A DNA stretch of 64,000 nucleotides. Source: Adhaeribacter rhizoryzae (GTDB taxonomy: Bacteria > Bacteroidota > Bacteroidia > Cytophagales > Hymenobacteraceae). The stretch's first letter is position 1; every line of letters begins with the position of its first letter. The notes beneath the pieces are model-generated. The model was not told the origin of the DNA. It saw only the letters and a program-made list of their open reading frames with translations, and ran no database searches. This document shows, piece by piece, positions 27,901 through 37,426 of the stretch. The position numbers were made by a program, and so were the translations under genes. The DNA lies in NCBI RefSeq assembly GCF_008629685.1, contig NZ_VWSF01000025.1, positions 28,733 to 92,732 on the forward strand, read 5' to 3'.

Positions 27901-29074
27901 AGAACTTCTCCAGCCTTTCCGCCGATACATCTTTTTCAATCGAAGACGAATAAATACCTTTAGAGGCTTTGTCCAAGGCCCGCTGGTCAATATCAGTGGC
28001 AAATATTTTTACCTGCGACTCGCGGCTGGCTTCAGCACAACATTCCTGAAACAGCATGGCCAACGAATAAGCTTCTTCGCCGGTGCTGCAAGCTGTAACC
28101 CAAACTTTTATAGATTCTTCGGTGGTTTTGGAGGCAATAATCCGGGGCAGGATATCATTTTTCAGAATTTCGAAGGCTTCGGGATCGCGGAAAAATTTGG
28201 TTACGCCAATTAAAATTTCCTGGCATAATTTTTTTATTTCGGCCGGATTTACGTGCAAATACTGGAGGTACTCTTCCAGGGTTTTTACTTCTACCTCACC
28301 CATCCGTTTGTTGATGCGGCGGTAAACAGTAGCTTCTTTGTAATCTTTAAAATCGGTTTTGGTATGGGTGCAAATTAAATCTAATATTTCGTGCAGTACC
28401 TGTTGCTTTCTTTGTTCTTCCGGCATTTCTACCAAAGATTTTACCAGCGGTATTTGCCGGGCGTACTCCAGAATTTCGTGCGCCATTAAGTCGGGGGCCA
28501 GAATAAAATCGGCGGAGCCGGCTTCTATCGCGCTCCGGGGCATGCCATCGAATTTTGCCGTATGCGGATCTTGTACCACAACCATGCCGCCAGCCGTTTT
28601 AATGGCCAGGCTGCCTTTAGTGCCATCGGTACCCGTACCCGATAAAATAATGCCAATAGCCGAGCGCCCCCGGTCTTTGGCCAGCGACTCAAAAAATATA
28701 TCGATGGCAAAGTTTGGTTCGCGGCTGCGCTGTTTTTCTACTAACCGCAAGCGGCCTTTTTTTAAGGTAAGCTGTTTGCCGCTGGGCAGCACGTAAATGC
28801 AATTAGGCCGGGTAGGCATGTTGTCTTCGGCTTCCTGCACCTGCATGCGCGTATGCTTCGACAATAATTCGGCCATCAGGCTTTTATGGTCCGGCGATAA
28901 ATGCTGCACAATAACAAACGAAAAACTCGAATTGCTCGGAAAATGATCGAAGAGGGTATGAATAGCTTCCAGGCCACCGGCCGAAGCGCCAATCCCGATC
29001 AGGTAATGATCGGCTTTTGCTTTAAGGGGCGCTGGGTTGGCTGAGGTATGCTGAATATCGTTAGGCAAAGGCAT
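24968..29074 (-). CDS. CheB-CheR-PAS hybrid histidine kinase
   Basis: A 1368-residue signalling protein. Residues 23-210 are a CheB methylesterase with Ser31 (GASAGG), His58 (QHLSPDH) and Asp150 (GTGTDGTKG). CheR methyltransferase covers about 215-490 (RRINKRMGEVEV, VWVTACSTGEEAYSLAML). A PAS-like region follows, then a long coiled coil (about 660-760) of NEEL/SNEEM heptads, then PAS domains (about 760-880, 880-1010 and 1030-1150). A HisKA box (YTASHDLKSPMAN) and a HATPase (SNAVKY, DNGLGLSQ, GTGMGLYIV) end it. There are no chemoreceptors in the window, so it probably serves sensory signalling, not motility. The start lies 29 bp after the bacteriophytochrome. Confidence 0.93.
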   Translation of the reverse strand: MPLPNDIQHTSANPAPLKAKADHYLIGIGASAGGLEAIHTLFDHFPSNSSFSFVIVQHLSPDHKSLMAELLSKHTRMQVQEAEDNMPTRPNCIYVLPSGKQLTLKKGRLRLVEKQRSREPNFAIDIFFESLAKDRGRSAIGIILSGTGTDGTKGSLAIKTAGGMVVVQDPHTAKFDGMPRSAIEAGSADFILAPDLMAHEILEYARQIPLVKSLVEMPEEQRKQQVLHEILDLICTHTKTDFKDYKEATVYRRINKRMGEVEVKTLEEYLQYLHVNPAEIKKLCQEILIGVTKFFRDPEAFEILKNDILPRIIASKTTEESIKVWVTACSTGEEAYSLAMLFQECCAEASRESQVKIFATDIDQRALDKASKGIYSSSIEKDVSAERLEKFFYPKGNKYVINAEVRKMVVFAKHDLQKDPPYSKLDLISCRNMLIYLNPALQNKVMATFPYALNLNGYLFLGPSEQLGDIKMLFYEENRKWRIYRKIKESTRPQPNYGYGNYNPTFGVSNGLPVKNTQISQFNDFFMDAVAETYKITALYVDENYQLLHGIGDIERFLKFPNKRLQFNLLKVVPKELAVILSVDIRKVLQHHQEVESRQVVIKLNEKNQLVQITIKPVDAGKNQPRVILILLQEIIQSITPFVLSETLQMPETDFYRQLTALELELKDAHESLHLTVQDLSTANEELQSVNEELMSSNEELQSSNEEMQSLNEELHTVNSEHQLKIKELQELNEDLDNYIRSSNIAQLYLDHDLVIRKFTPSVKEIINIIESDLGRPIHHLSHNLQYADFLENIKHVNRYSLELEQEVETTTGKYFLIKIIPYLKQDGNKDGVVVSFVDVTTLTTLSNVVQGVLNSSFNNIMALSAIRNEQNKIIDFNWILLNKKAEELIGKPQAQLLNSSALTELPFLKKSGLFRKFVDVVETGKHLLTEQHLEVNDRKDWFEISGAKVGDGLTVTMAEITQKKLSEEKILLAYEELKKAEGELIKLNNKLEERVAERTQQLTASEERFRLVSMATNDVVWDWDLVSNEIWWSETIEAMLGYPASQMEEGIDGWFNKVHPEDKDSIKKGINQAINRGKDQWMDEYRIMKADGTYAYVFNRAYILHNEYKIPYRVLGSFIDLTDLKQAQQKLQNTNEHLVRVIEDLDMFVYTASHDLKSPMANVEGLVLLLEEEINSSEEITEESTRPIFTMIKESINSFKTVINDLTDIAKVQRDVDGEAELVNLNEILEQVRGNIQDLIAGVPVQFNINFGVTQLNFSRKNLYSIFYNLISNAVKYRSSERDPEITLSTERQGPYLVLSVADNGLGLSQENVSKLFALFRRFHSHVSGTGMGLYIVKRMMDNAGGKIDVQSEEGQGTTFILYFLES

Positions 29075-29103
29075 TTTTAGCAGGCTACTCCTAAAGTTAC
29101 TAT

Positions 29104-30663
29104 CTAATAATTTTCTTTAATAATTTTTTCCAGCACCGCGCTGCGCAAAGCATGGGCTACTTCTATTTCTTCGAATGCCCAGGGCAGGGAAGTTTGCTTT
29201 ACGGTTTCCTGGTAAGTAGCAAATGAATTACGCGGATGGTAAGATTTACCGTCGGGTTCCATTTGAATGGCCTGGTTGGGATTACCACCCCATTCTATGG
29301 TTTGCAGCACTTCGGGCCGGAAACCCAGAATATATTCGCCTTGTTCCGGATTAATGGCTATGGCCAGCAGGCCGCTGGCAATTTCTTTATATTCCTGGCT
29401 GCGGGCATACTCGGCGGGCAAAGCATTGGTAACGTATAACTTATTTAATTCGTGGCGGCGCAGCCAGTAAATTAATTCTTTTATTTCCTGCTCGTTGGGG
29501 GTTTGGCCCAATACAATGGTAGCGCCATCGTAAACTACGGCAACGCCAGCGAGGTTTAACAAAGCCAGCAAATTGGTTTCGCCTGTAAGCAGGCCTTCGG
29601 TAAAACTTGGCTGGTTGTATATTTGCTCCAGTAAATTGGCGTAAATCTCTTGCAACTGCACCCGCAAGGTCATGGCGTTTTCTTTTTCTTTTGCAGCCAG
29701 CTGCGCCGATACAATGCCCGAAAGCAACTCCAGCGAAGACCGCAGTTCATAGCTCAGGTTTAGCGGTGTTTTATGGTGGCACGAAATGAGCCCCCACAAT
29801 TTATCGTCGAAAATAATGGGCAGCGACATAGACGCCATAATTTGCATGTTGCGCAAATATTCTAAATGCACGGTGGCCACACTCCGTAAATTACAATCCG
29901 ATAAATCGGTAAACCGCATGGTTAACGGATTAATAACCGGAATAAGGCCCACCGGCTGGTACGAGCGGGTAGGAATTAAGCGGTAAGGATTGCGGAAATA
30001 TAAATCGCGGGCTTGTTTGGGTACATCCGAGGCCGGAAAGCGCAGTCCCATGTAATCGTCCATGTCATCTTCTTTGGCCTGGGCAATTACAATACCGTTC
30101 CACTGCGGGTCGAACTGGTAAACCATTACCTTATCGAAATTAGTTATTCGCTTAATTTCGTTTACCGTAATATGGGCCGCCGCAACCGTAGAATCAGCCT
30201 GTTTAAGCAAAGAGGTAATATATTTTATTTGCTGGTAAAGTCCAATAAAAGAATTATCGGAGGTTGCTGGTGCATTTTCTTCTAATTCAACTAAAATATA
30301 TTCGTCTTTGGGGTGCACCAGGGCTGTAAAAAAAACCGTTTTGGCATTTGCCGTAAAAGTGAGGCTGAAAGGAATTTTATCCTGGCTGTTTTGCCGGATA
30401 ATTTTTTCCTGAATATCGCTGAACTGACTGGCCGGCAGATAAGCTGACAATGGTTGCTCTAAAAAATCATCCACGGGCAGCGAAAACAACTCCTTCAGGT
30501 TCTCGCTGGCTTGCACAATTTGTAATTCTGCTTTATCCAGCACCAGCAACAGGCCGTGGGGCTGAATTAAATTAACCAAATTGAGGGGAATGGACCCGCA
30601 AAAATCAGAATCATAATTTTTATCAATAGCAATATTAATCGGGTTGGTATTCAGATTTCTCAT
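29104..30663 (-). CDS. Bacteriophytochrome photosensory protein without kinase domain
   Basis: A 519-residue PAS-GAF-PHY protein that should bind biliverdin. The N-terminal Cys22 (DFCGSIPL before IQPHGLLLV) is where biliverdin attaches in BphPs. The GAF domain has PASDVP (210-215, PASDIP in most), the chromophore His266 in VATVHLEYLRNM and SCHH (294-297). The PHY tongue PRNSF is at 477-481. The protein ends with the helix after PHY, with no HisKA or output domain. A separate kinase follows 29 bp downstream and a CheY-like gene lies upstream. It therefore probably senses red/far-red light and signals by contact with the kinase. The N-terminus also lacks any extra domain. Confidence 0.93.
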   Translation of the reverse strand: MRNLNTNPINIAIDKNYDSDFCGSIPLNLVNLIQPHGLLLVLDKAELQIVQASENLKELFSLPVDDFLEQPLSAYLPASQFSDIQEKIIRQNSQDKIPFSLTFTANAKTVFFTALVHPKDEYILVELEENAPATSDNSFIGLYQQIKYITSLLKQADSTVAAAHITVNEIKRITNFDKVMVYQFDPQWNGIVIAQAKEDDMDDYMGLRFPASDVPKQARDLYFRNPYRLIPTRSYQPVGLIPVINPLTMRFTDLSDCNLRSVATVHLEYLRNMQIMASMSLPIIFDDKLWGLISCHHKTPLNLSYELRSSLELLSGIVSAQLAAKEKENAMTLRVQLQEIYANLLEQIYNQPSFTEGLLTGETNLLALLNLAGVAVVYDGATIVLGQTPNEQEIKELIYWLRRHELNKLYVTNALPAEYARSQEYKEIASGLLAIAINPEQGEYILGFRPEVLQTIEWGGNPNQAIQMEPDGKSYHPRNSFATYQETVKQTSLPWAFEEIEVAHALRSAVLEKIIKENY

Positions 30664-30957
30664 TTGGTTAAGAAACAGGATTAGGCCTGCGGTTGTTTTA
30701 TAAATTAAAATAATTCAATAACGGGATAACGCGCAAGGCAGTTATTAATTGGCACTCAAATAATATTTTTGCTTCGGAACCCGGCATAGGTAATTAAAAA
30801 GCCTGGCGCAAAAAGCAGAAGCAGGTAAAATTACAAACTTCCGTTTTTGCTGGTGTTCTTGGGGGTATTTAAAAATAAGCAGCGACCCAGGTTAAATTAC
30901 CTAGAGCCTATTTAATAAGCGCTTATTTTAAATAGTGTAAACGGAAAGTGGCAATAT

Positions 30958-31353
30958 TTATACTAAGATTTCTTTTAGTTTTGCCGTAGTTAAGGGTTTA
31001 TTCAGGAAAAATTCTATCCCCTCATCTTTTGCCTGCTTAAAATCGGAGGGTGCCAAAGAGGTTGTCAGCATTACCACTTTCGTGTGCGCCACCAAATCAG
31101 GGTCAAAAGTTTGTTTGTAAATCCGGTAAAACTCTATCCCATCCATTACAGGCATTTTAAGATCTACCAGAATAACATCCGGAAACCGGGTATTGGTCCG
31201 GACAAATTCCTGTAAAAGCTCCAGGGCTGCTTTGCCATCGGGGGCAGTATGCAACTCGGCAGCATTATCTACTTTGGCAATTAATAATTTATTCAGACTA
31301 ATAGTAGTCCGGTTATCATCAACTAATAAAATATGAGGCAATGGCTTATTCAT
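30958..31353 (-). CDS. CheY-like response regulator
   Basis: A 131-residue stand-alone receiver. The acidic pair Asp12-Asp13, phosphoacceptor Asp64 (ILVDLKMPVMDG), a Thr in VVMLTTS and Lys in FLNKPLT are all present. No output domain follows, as in Rcp1-type phytochrome partners. It precedes the phytochrome gene on the same strand, 294 bp upstream, and is the natural phospho-acceptor for the large kinase. The gap leaves room for a separate promoter. Confidence 0.9.
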   Translation of the reverse strand: MNKPLPHILLVDDNRTTISLNKLLIAKVDNAAELHTAPDGKAALELLQEFVRTNTRFPDVILVDLKMPVMDGIEFYRIYKQTFDPDLVAHTKVVMLTTSLAPSDFKQAKDEGIEFFLNKPLTTAKLKEILV

Positions 31354-31702
31354 TGGCGCTACTTTTGAGCCCTAAAGGTAAAAAATATTTATTATTTAAG
31401 GTAAATCTAACGAATGCCCGGGGCTGCTGGTAAACAAGTTTTTAATCCGGAAGTTTAGTCGAAAGAGAAATTAAAGGGGAATAGGCTGGGTTTAACGTTC
31501 AAATATGCTGTAAATCAGGAGTTTATTTGGTTTTGCAAACGCACAGAAACGACAGAACCTTATTCGGTTAAAGCAAAATTTTATTATTTAGAAAAGTTAA
31601 AAAGCAGGTTTTTAAGTAAACAAGCCTGCTTTGGAATAAAGAATCTGGGTTTTACCCACATTAGCCAGATTAATTAAAGAATCATCTGGTAAATTAGCGC
31701 TT
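31354..31702. other. Gap with one hairpin
   Basis: 349 bp between divergent genes. The only structure seen is AAAGCAGG (31601-31608) with CCTGCTTT (31625-31632). It may hold promoters for both sides. Confidence 0.4.
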
Positions 31703-32035
31703 ATGGAACTACAAGGTAAATGGACCAGAGACCCCGAAGGTTTTATGGATTTTGATTCATCGGCGGCACAGCGTTTATACGAAACAATAACCGATACTTA
31801 CCACCAGGTTTACAACAACTACCTCGACCAGTTTGATGATGAGGAAGAAGCCCACCAGCAAGCATTAGCCGATGGGTACGAGATGGTTACGGATTATAAA
31901 ACTATAAATGGAGCGGAAGAATTTGTAACCACTTATACAACCCCCACCCATGTAGCCGATATCTGGTATGTTTTTGATGCGGTTAGCGGCAAAAGAATTT
32001 ACGATCGCGGCTTTATCCGGATAAGCAATAAGTAG
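31703..32035 (+). CDS. Small acidic protein of unknown function
   Basis: A 110-residue protein starting MELQGKWTRDPEGFMDF, rich in Asp, Glu and Tyr, with a central helix ETITDTYHQVYNNYLDQFDDEEEAHQQALADGYEMV. No signal peptide or membrane helix is seen. It is not recognised. It is bounded by a terminator at 32148-32205. Confidence 0.6.
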   Translation: MELQGKWTRDPEGFMDFDSSAAQRLYETITDTYHQVYNNYLDQFDDEEEAHQQALADGYEMVTDYKTINGAEEFVTTYTTPTHVADIWYVFDAVSGKRIYDRGFIRISNK

Positions 32036-32711
32036 AACCGATTATTAAACTGGTTCTAAGTTTTAATAAATATTACTTCCGCTATTATAATCGGGCTTCT
32101 TCGCGGCAGCTTAGTTGTCTGGTATAAGGGTTAGCTTCATTAATTTAAAAAGGCCATTACTTTCTAAGGAAATAGTTTCCGGAAGGTAGTGGCCTTTCTT
32201 TATACACGGCGCTTTATTTTGCTGTTGATTTATGCGTGTATATTATTAAAGGTCAATATTTGATTTAATTTGCTACGGTTAAAATTAAAACTGATTACTT
32301 ATAATAGTATAGTAATTATTTATATATGCCTTAAAATATTTTGGCGTATATGTGTAAATAATGAATGTTTATTGCTTTGTGGCTTAATATTAAAATGCCT
32401 TTTATAAATATTTAAAAGTTTGCTTAATAATTTAATATTAGAAAAATTCAAAAAATTATTGCTTTATAATCTATTCCCTTCCAAAAACAACTTACAAGAT
32501 TTACAACTCTTTGTCTAAATTGTAAATATTTCAATAAAATTGCCTTTTAAATTAAAATATTCTAACTATGTAGAATAATAGTTAATAAATATTTAATAAA
32601 ATCAAACTAACAAACAATCCAAACAAACATTATTAACCACTGCCGGGGTTTATAGAACTGTTGCCTCTGCTCACCTTATTCTAAACAGTTCTGGAACTTA
32701 AAAGTGACTTT
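32036..32711. other. Leader region of the SusC/SusD operon
   Basis: 676 bp, very AT-rich, with a terminator near its start (32148-32205) and presumably the susC promoter in the last 300 bp. No regulator gene of the sigma/anti-sigma or hybrid type lies nearby. Confidence 0.45.
32148..32205 (+). terminator. Terminator after the acidic protein gene
   Basis: A stem AAAGGCCATTACTTTC paired to a right arm ending GTAGTGGCCTTT, allowing G-T pairs, followed by a T-rich tail. Confidence 0.65.
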
Positions 32712-35700
32712 ATGAAAAGAATTCTATCCCTGTTCCTTGTCATGTTATGCATATCGCAGGCAATGGCGCAAAATTCAAAAATTACCGGCAAGGTAACCGA
32801 AGCTGGCGGCGGTGCTTTGCCCGGGGTTACGGTTTTGGTAAAAGGCACCAATACCGGCACAGCTTCCGATTTGGAAGGTGCTTTTGCACTGGAAGCGCCC
32901 ACCAACAGTACCCTGGTTTTCTCTTTTATTGGTTACGCCACCCAGGAAGTAGCGTTGGGTAACAAAACCACCCTGAACGTGGAAATGGCGATGGATGCCA
33001 AACAACTCGGCGAAGTCGTAATTACCGCCTTTGGTATTGAAAGAGAGAAAAAAGCTTTGGGTTATACCATTCAGGAGGTGAGCGGTGAAAAATTAGCCCA
33101 GGTAAAATCCTCTAACGTGGTTAACAGCTTATCGGGCCGGGTTGCCGGGGTGCAGGTAAGTTCTAACGGCGGACCCGGCAGCAGCTCTAATATTGTAATC
33201 CGCGGAATGGGCTCCGTGAGCCGGAATAACCAACCTTTAGTTGTAATCGACGGGGTACCCATTCAACAAGCAAACAACAACCGGTATGGCGGGGGCATTT
33301 CCGAAGTAAACCCCGAAAATATTGCCTCTATGTCGGTGCTTAAAGGGCCAAATGCGGCAGCATTATACGGTTCGCGGGCAGCCAACGGGGTTATTTTAAT
33401 TACTACTAAAAACGGAGTCGGGGTTAAAGGCATTGGGGTAGAAGTTAGCTCCAGCATAACCACCGAGCGGCCTTCGGTTAAACCTGATTTCCAGGATATT
33501 TACGGCGGCGGTAACGGTTACCGCACCTGGTACAACAACGGCCGGAGCGGCTCTATTACCGACCCGCTCGAAATTGAGCAATACCGCGCCGCTTACGGAC
33601 CAAATGCGCCGCTGAGTGGTACCGAAGGAACCGATGAAAGCTGGGGTGCACCCATGGACGGCCGTTTGGTGCGCCAATGGTGGACCGGAACCGGCGTAGC
33701 ACCTTTAACGCCGCAACCAAATAACTGGGAAGAATATTGGGAGACCGGCCAAACCTTTGTGAATTCCGTGGCCCTCACCGGCGGTAACGATAAAGGCAGC
33801 TTCCGCTTGTCTTTGGGCCGCCTCGACCAAACCGGTATTATGTACAACAACGATTTTCAGCGGAACAACATTAACCTGAGCTCGGCTTATAACCTAACGC
33901 CCGAGTTAAAAGCTACTGTTAGCGCCGAGTATATTAAATCTGGTTCCGATAACCGGTCTTACCAGTCGGGGCAGCAATTTATTTGGTCGCACCGGTCGGT
34001 TTCCTGGGATCAGCTGAAAAACTGGCGCGATTATACCGGTGTGCACATTCAGCGGCCCGGCGACGATTTGCCGCCCAACTGGCAGCACACCTTCTTTAGC
34101 AACCCTTTTTACCAGCAAGATTATATGCCCAACGCCAACGACAAAGACCGGCTGCGGGGTAGTATGGCGCTTAGTTACGATATTAACAGCAACCTGAGTT
34201 TGATGCTAAGAAGCGGCACAGATTTCTGGACCGATACCCGCATTAATGTTACCAACTGGGAACGGGTTTCGAACGGCAACCGCCTGTACGGCGCTTACAA
34301 CGAAGAAGTGCTGCGCAACTCCGAAACCAACCACGATATTATGCTGACTTACAAGAAAGATTTCGGACCCGATTTCTCGTTTAACGGCCAGGCCGGAGGC
34401 ATTTACCGCAATAATTATTACAAGCGCAACTATACTTCGGTGGCCCAGTTGGTAATCGATCGGTTGTATACGCTTAACAACAACGCCGTGCCCAACACCA
34501 ACGAAAGTGCTATCGAAGAATTTAACGTGCAAAGTTTGTTTGGTGCGGCGCAGTTTGGTTTCCGCAACGCCTTGTTTTTGGATGTAACCGGCCGCAACGA
34601 TTGGTCCAGTACCTTGCCTACCAGCAATAATTCCTTCTTCTACCCGTCGGTTTCTTTAAGTGCGGTGGTAACGGATTTGATGGAGATGAACAGCAATATT
34701 TTATCGTTCGCGAAGTTAAGAGCGAGTTGGGCCCAAGTAGGTAACGATGCCGATCCGTATCAGTTGTACCAGTTATACGAATCCAAAACGCCCTGGAACG
34801 GTTCCTTACCGGCCTTTGGCGAAAGCACAGACATTAACAACGCCAACTTAAAACCCGAAATAACTACTGGTACTGAGTTTGGCGCTGATGTAAGATTCCT
34901 GGGCGGCCGGATTGGTTTAGATGCGACTTATTACACCAAGAGCACCAAAGACCAGATTCTGGGCGTAGAAATATCGAAAGCTACCGGTTATAACCGCCGG
35001 TTCCTAAACGCCGGGGAAGTAACGAACAAAGGGGTAGAGGTAATGCTGAGCGGTACGCCTTTACAATTAGCGAATGGTTTCCAGTGGGAAGTAAGTTTAA
35101 ACTATGCCCGCAACCGCAGCATGGTAGTAGAACTGGCCGAAGGTTTAACCACTTACACCTTGTACACCACCCGCGGTCTTTCTTCGGAAGCCCGGGTAGG
35201 GCAGGCCTACGGTACTTTCTACGGCAATGCTTTCCTGCGCTCGCCCGATGGCCAGATTATTTACGACAAAGTATTGGGTACGCCAAGTTTAGCGCCGGGG
35301 CAAACCGTATTGGGTAATATTCAACCCGATTGGATTGGTGGTTTCTCGAACGCCTTTACCTATAAAGGTATTACCCTGAGTGCTTTGATTGATGTTCGGA
35401 AAGGCGGCGATATTTACGACGAAGGAACCGGCACCGCCCGCTGGACTGGTCAGTACGAAGAAACCGCGGTTGGCCGCGAAGAAGGCGTAATTGGCAAGGG
35501 CGTGAAAAATATTGGTACTGCCGATGCGCCCGAATACGTGCCGAACGATGTAATTGCCGATGCCAAATTATTCTACGGCTACAACAACCCCCGTACTTAC
35601 CACGAAGCCGCTATAATTGATGCCAGTTACGTGAAATTGCGCGAAGTAAGCTTAGGCTACCAGCTCCCGGCTTTCCTAACCAACCGCATCAAAGCGCAAT

Positions 35701-35864
35701 CGGCGCGGGTATCGTTGGTAGGCCGTAACCTGGCTATCCTGTTCCGAAATAATCCGCACATCGACCCCGAAGTAGATTCACAAGGCGGCAATGCCCAGGG
35801 CTTTACTTACGGGCAGTTACCCAACAGCCGCAGCATGGGCGTGAGCCTCGATATTAAATTCTAA
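32712..35864 (+). CDS. SusC/RagA-type TonB-dependent transporter
   Basis: A 1050-residue outer-membrane transporter. It has a signal peptide (about 1-19, cleavage after AMA). A carboxypeptidase-D-like domain follows (about 24-95, KITGKVTEAGGGALPGVTVLVKGT). The plug has LSGRVAGVQV, NIVIRGMGS and PLVVIDGVP. The C-terminal beta-barrel ends RSMGVSLDIKF, with the terminal Phe needed by the Bam machinery. It imports ligands delivered by the SusD partner and is energised by TonB-ExbBD. It lies 48 bp upstream of susD. The substrate cannot be read from sequence. Neighbours suggest amino-acid-like or peptidic compounds more than glycans. Confidence 0.95.
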   Translation: MKRILSLFLVMLCISQAMAQNSKITGKVTEAGGGALPGVTVLVKGTNTGTASDLEGAFALEAPTNSTLVFSFIGYATQEVALGNKTTLNVEMAMDAKQLGEVVITAFGIEREKKALGYTIQEVSGEKLAQVKSSNVVNSLSGRVAGVQVSSNGGPGSSSNIVIRGMGSVSRNNQPLVVIDGVPIQQANNNRYGGGISEVNPENIASMSVLKGPNAAALYGSRAANGVILITTKNGVGVKGIGVEVSSSITTERPSVKPDFQDIYGGGNGYRTWYNNGRSGSITDPLEIEQYRAAYGPNAPLSGTEGTDESWGAPMDGRLVRQWWTGTGVAPLTPQPNNWEEYWETGQTFVNSVALTGGNDKGSFRLSLGRLDQTGIMYNNDFQRNNINLSSAYNLTPELKATVSAEYIKSGSDNRSYQSGQQFIWSHRSVSWDQLKNWRDYTGVHIQRPGDDLPPNWQHTFFSNPFYQQDYMPNANDKDRLRGSMALSYDINSNLSLMLRSGTDFWTDTRINVTNWERVSNGNRLYGAYNEEVLRNSETNHDIMLTYKKDFGPDFSFNGQAGGIYRNNYYKRNYTSVAQLVIDRLYTLNNNAVPNTNESAIEEFNVQSLFGAAQFGFRNALFLDVTGRNDWSSTLPTSNNSFFYPSVSLSAVVTDLMEMNSNILSFAKLRASWAQVGNDADPYQLYQLYESKTPWNGSLPAFGESTDINNANLKPEITTGTEFGADVRFLGGRIGLDATYYTKSTKDQILGVEISKATGYNRRFLNAGEVTNKGVEVMLSGTPLQLANGFQWEVSLNYARNRSMVVELAEGLTTYTLYTTRGLSSEARVGQAYGTFYGNAFLRSPDGQIIYDKVLGTPSLAPGQTVLGNIQPDWIGGFSNAFTYKGITLSALIDVRKGGDIYDEGTGTARWTGQYEETAVGREEGVIGKGVKNIGTADAPEYVPNDVIADAKLFYGYNNPRTYHEAAIIDASYVKLREVSLGYQLPAFLTNRIKAQSARVSLVGRNLAILFRNNPHIDPEVDSQGGNAQGFTYGQLPNSRSMGVSLDIKF

Positions 35865-35912
35865 GCCCGTTCAGCGGATAGTTTACAGATTTTTCAACTC
35901 AGATTTATCTTT

Positions 35913-37394
35913 ATGAAAACCTATATAAAAGTAAAGAAAGCCGTTTTTTTAGCCACTGGCGTTTTGCTGGCCACGGCTTGTACCAAAGACTTTGCCGATA
36001 TGAACACCAGTCCGAACAAGCCCACGGCGGTAAGTTCGGCGGTGCTCCTGCCCACCGGCATCGAAACCAGCGTAGACCGTTACTGGGGCCACCGCGACCG
36101 TTTTGAACGCATTAACCTGGACGGCGGCATGCTGTGGGTGCAATATTTGGCCCGCAATATTTATTCCGACGAAGGCGACAACTACAACATGAGCCCGGCC
36201 TATTACACCAACAACTGGAAAGGCTTTTACAACGATGCGCTTTTAAATTTTCAGCGGATGGTGGTGCAGTCGGCGCCGGACGGAACGGCGCCCCACACCA
36301 ACTACGAAGGTATTGGCATGGTAATGCGCTCCTGGGTTTTCTCGCTGCTGACCGATATTTACGGCTCGGTGCCTTACTCCGAAGCGTTGCAGGGAACCGG
36401 TACTACACCTATTTACACGCCTAAGTACGATTCGCAGGAAGCAATTTACGCGGGCTTGCTGAACGACTTAAAACTGGCGAACGAAAAGCTGGTGGTGAGC
36501 GGACCGGCCGTAACGGGTGATATTTTGTTCAACGGCAATATTTTGCGCTGGAAAAAATTTGCGAACTCCTTGCGCCTGAAATTAGCCAACCGGCAAGCAG
36601 CTAAAAAGCCCGCTGAATCCAAAGCCATTATGGAAGAAATATTAAGCGATGCGGCCAAATATCCGGTCTTTACCAGCAACTCCGATTACGCCGTCCTGAC
36701 GCACTCAACGGTTAGGCCAAGCAACAACGAGTGGCACGAAGTCATGATACAAGGTGGCCGCACCGACTGGAACTTAAGCAAAACTTTCGTGGACAAACTG
36801 CAAGCAATGAACGATAGCCGGTTAACTGTTTTCGGACAAGCGGTAAACGGCAAATACGAAGGGGTGCCCAACGGTTTGCCCGATGCGATTGCCACTACCT
36901 ACCTGGCTACCAGCGCTAAACTCGGTACCTATTTTACGGCACCAACCACACCCAGCCCCATCATGACTTACTCGGAACTCCTCTTTATTCTGGCCGAAGC
37001 TGCCTTGGATGGGGATATTACCGGTGGTGCCGCGAAAGCCCAGGAATATTACGAAAAAGGCATTGCGGCTTCTTTCGGGCAATACGGTTTAACCATGCCA
37101 ACTGATTATTTAATTAATGCCGGACCTGCCACCAAAGAAAATATTCTTACCCAGAAGTGGATTGCGCTCTTTGGCCAAGGCATAGAAGCCTGGACCGAAT
37201 ACCGCCGCACCGGGTACCCCATTATGCCCACGCCGGATGCCCGCGCCATATTCCTGAACGATGGCGTGCTGCCCACCCGCTTGCAATATCCTTCTTCGGA
37301 ATATTCTCTAAACAAAGCAAAATTAGAAGAAGGCATTACGCTCATGGGCGGGCCCGACGACAAAAAAACTAAAATGTGGTGGGTAGAAAAGTAA
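35913..37394 (+). CDS. SusD/RagB-type surface lipoprotein
   Basis: A 493-residue lipoprotein (lipobox LATAC, Cys23) on the outer membrane surface that captures ligand for the SusC channel. Typical SusD segments are the helical TPR framework around WVFSLLTDIYGSVPYSEAL and the C-terminal WIALFGQGIEAWTEYRRTGYP. It follows susC in the same operon. The third lipoprotein gene starts 32 bp after its stop. Confidence 0.93.
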   Translation: MKTYIKVKKAVFLATGVLLATACTKDFADMNTSPNKPTAVSSAVLLPTGIETSVDRYWGHRDRFERINLDGGMLWVQYLARNIYSDEGDNYNMSPAYYTNNWKGFYNDALLNFQRMVVQSAPDGTAPHTNYEGIGMVMRSWVFSLLTDIYGSVPYSEALQGTGTTPIYTPKYDSQEAIYAGLLNDLKLANEKLVVSGPAVTGDILFNGNILRWKKFANSLRLKLANRQAAKKPAESKAIMEEILSDAAKYPVFTSNSDYAVLTHSTVRPSNNEWHEVMIQGGRTDWNLSKTFVDKLQAMNDSRLTVFGQAVNGKYEGVPNGLPDAIATTYLATSAKLGTYFTAPTTPSPIMTYSELLFILAEAALDGDITGGAAKAQEYYEKGIAASFGQYGLTMPTDYLINAGPATKENILTQKWIALFGQGIEAWTEYRRTGYPIMPTPDARAIFLNDGVLPTRLQYPSSEYSLNKAKLEEGITLMGGPDDKKTKMWWVEK

Positions 37395-37426
37395 AATCTA
37401 TTTTCAGAACCAAAGATTTAAGCAAC

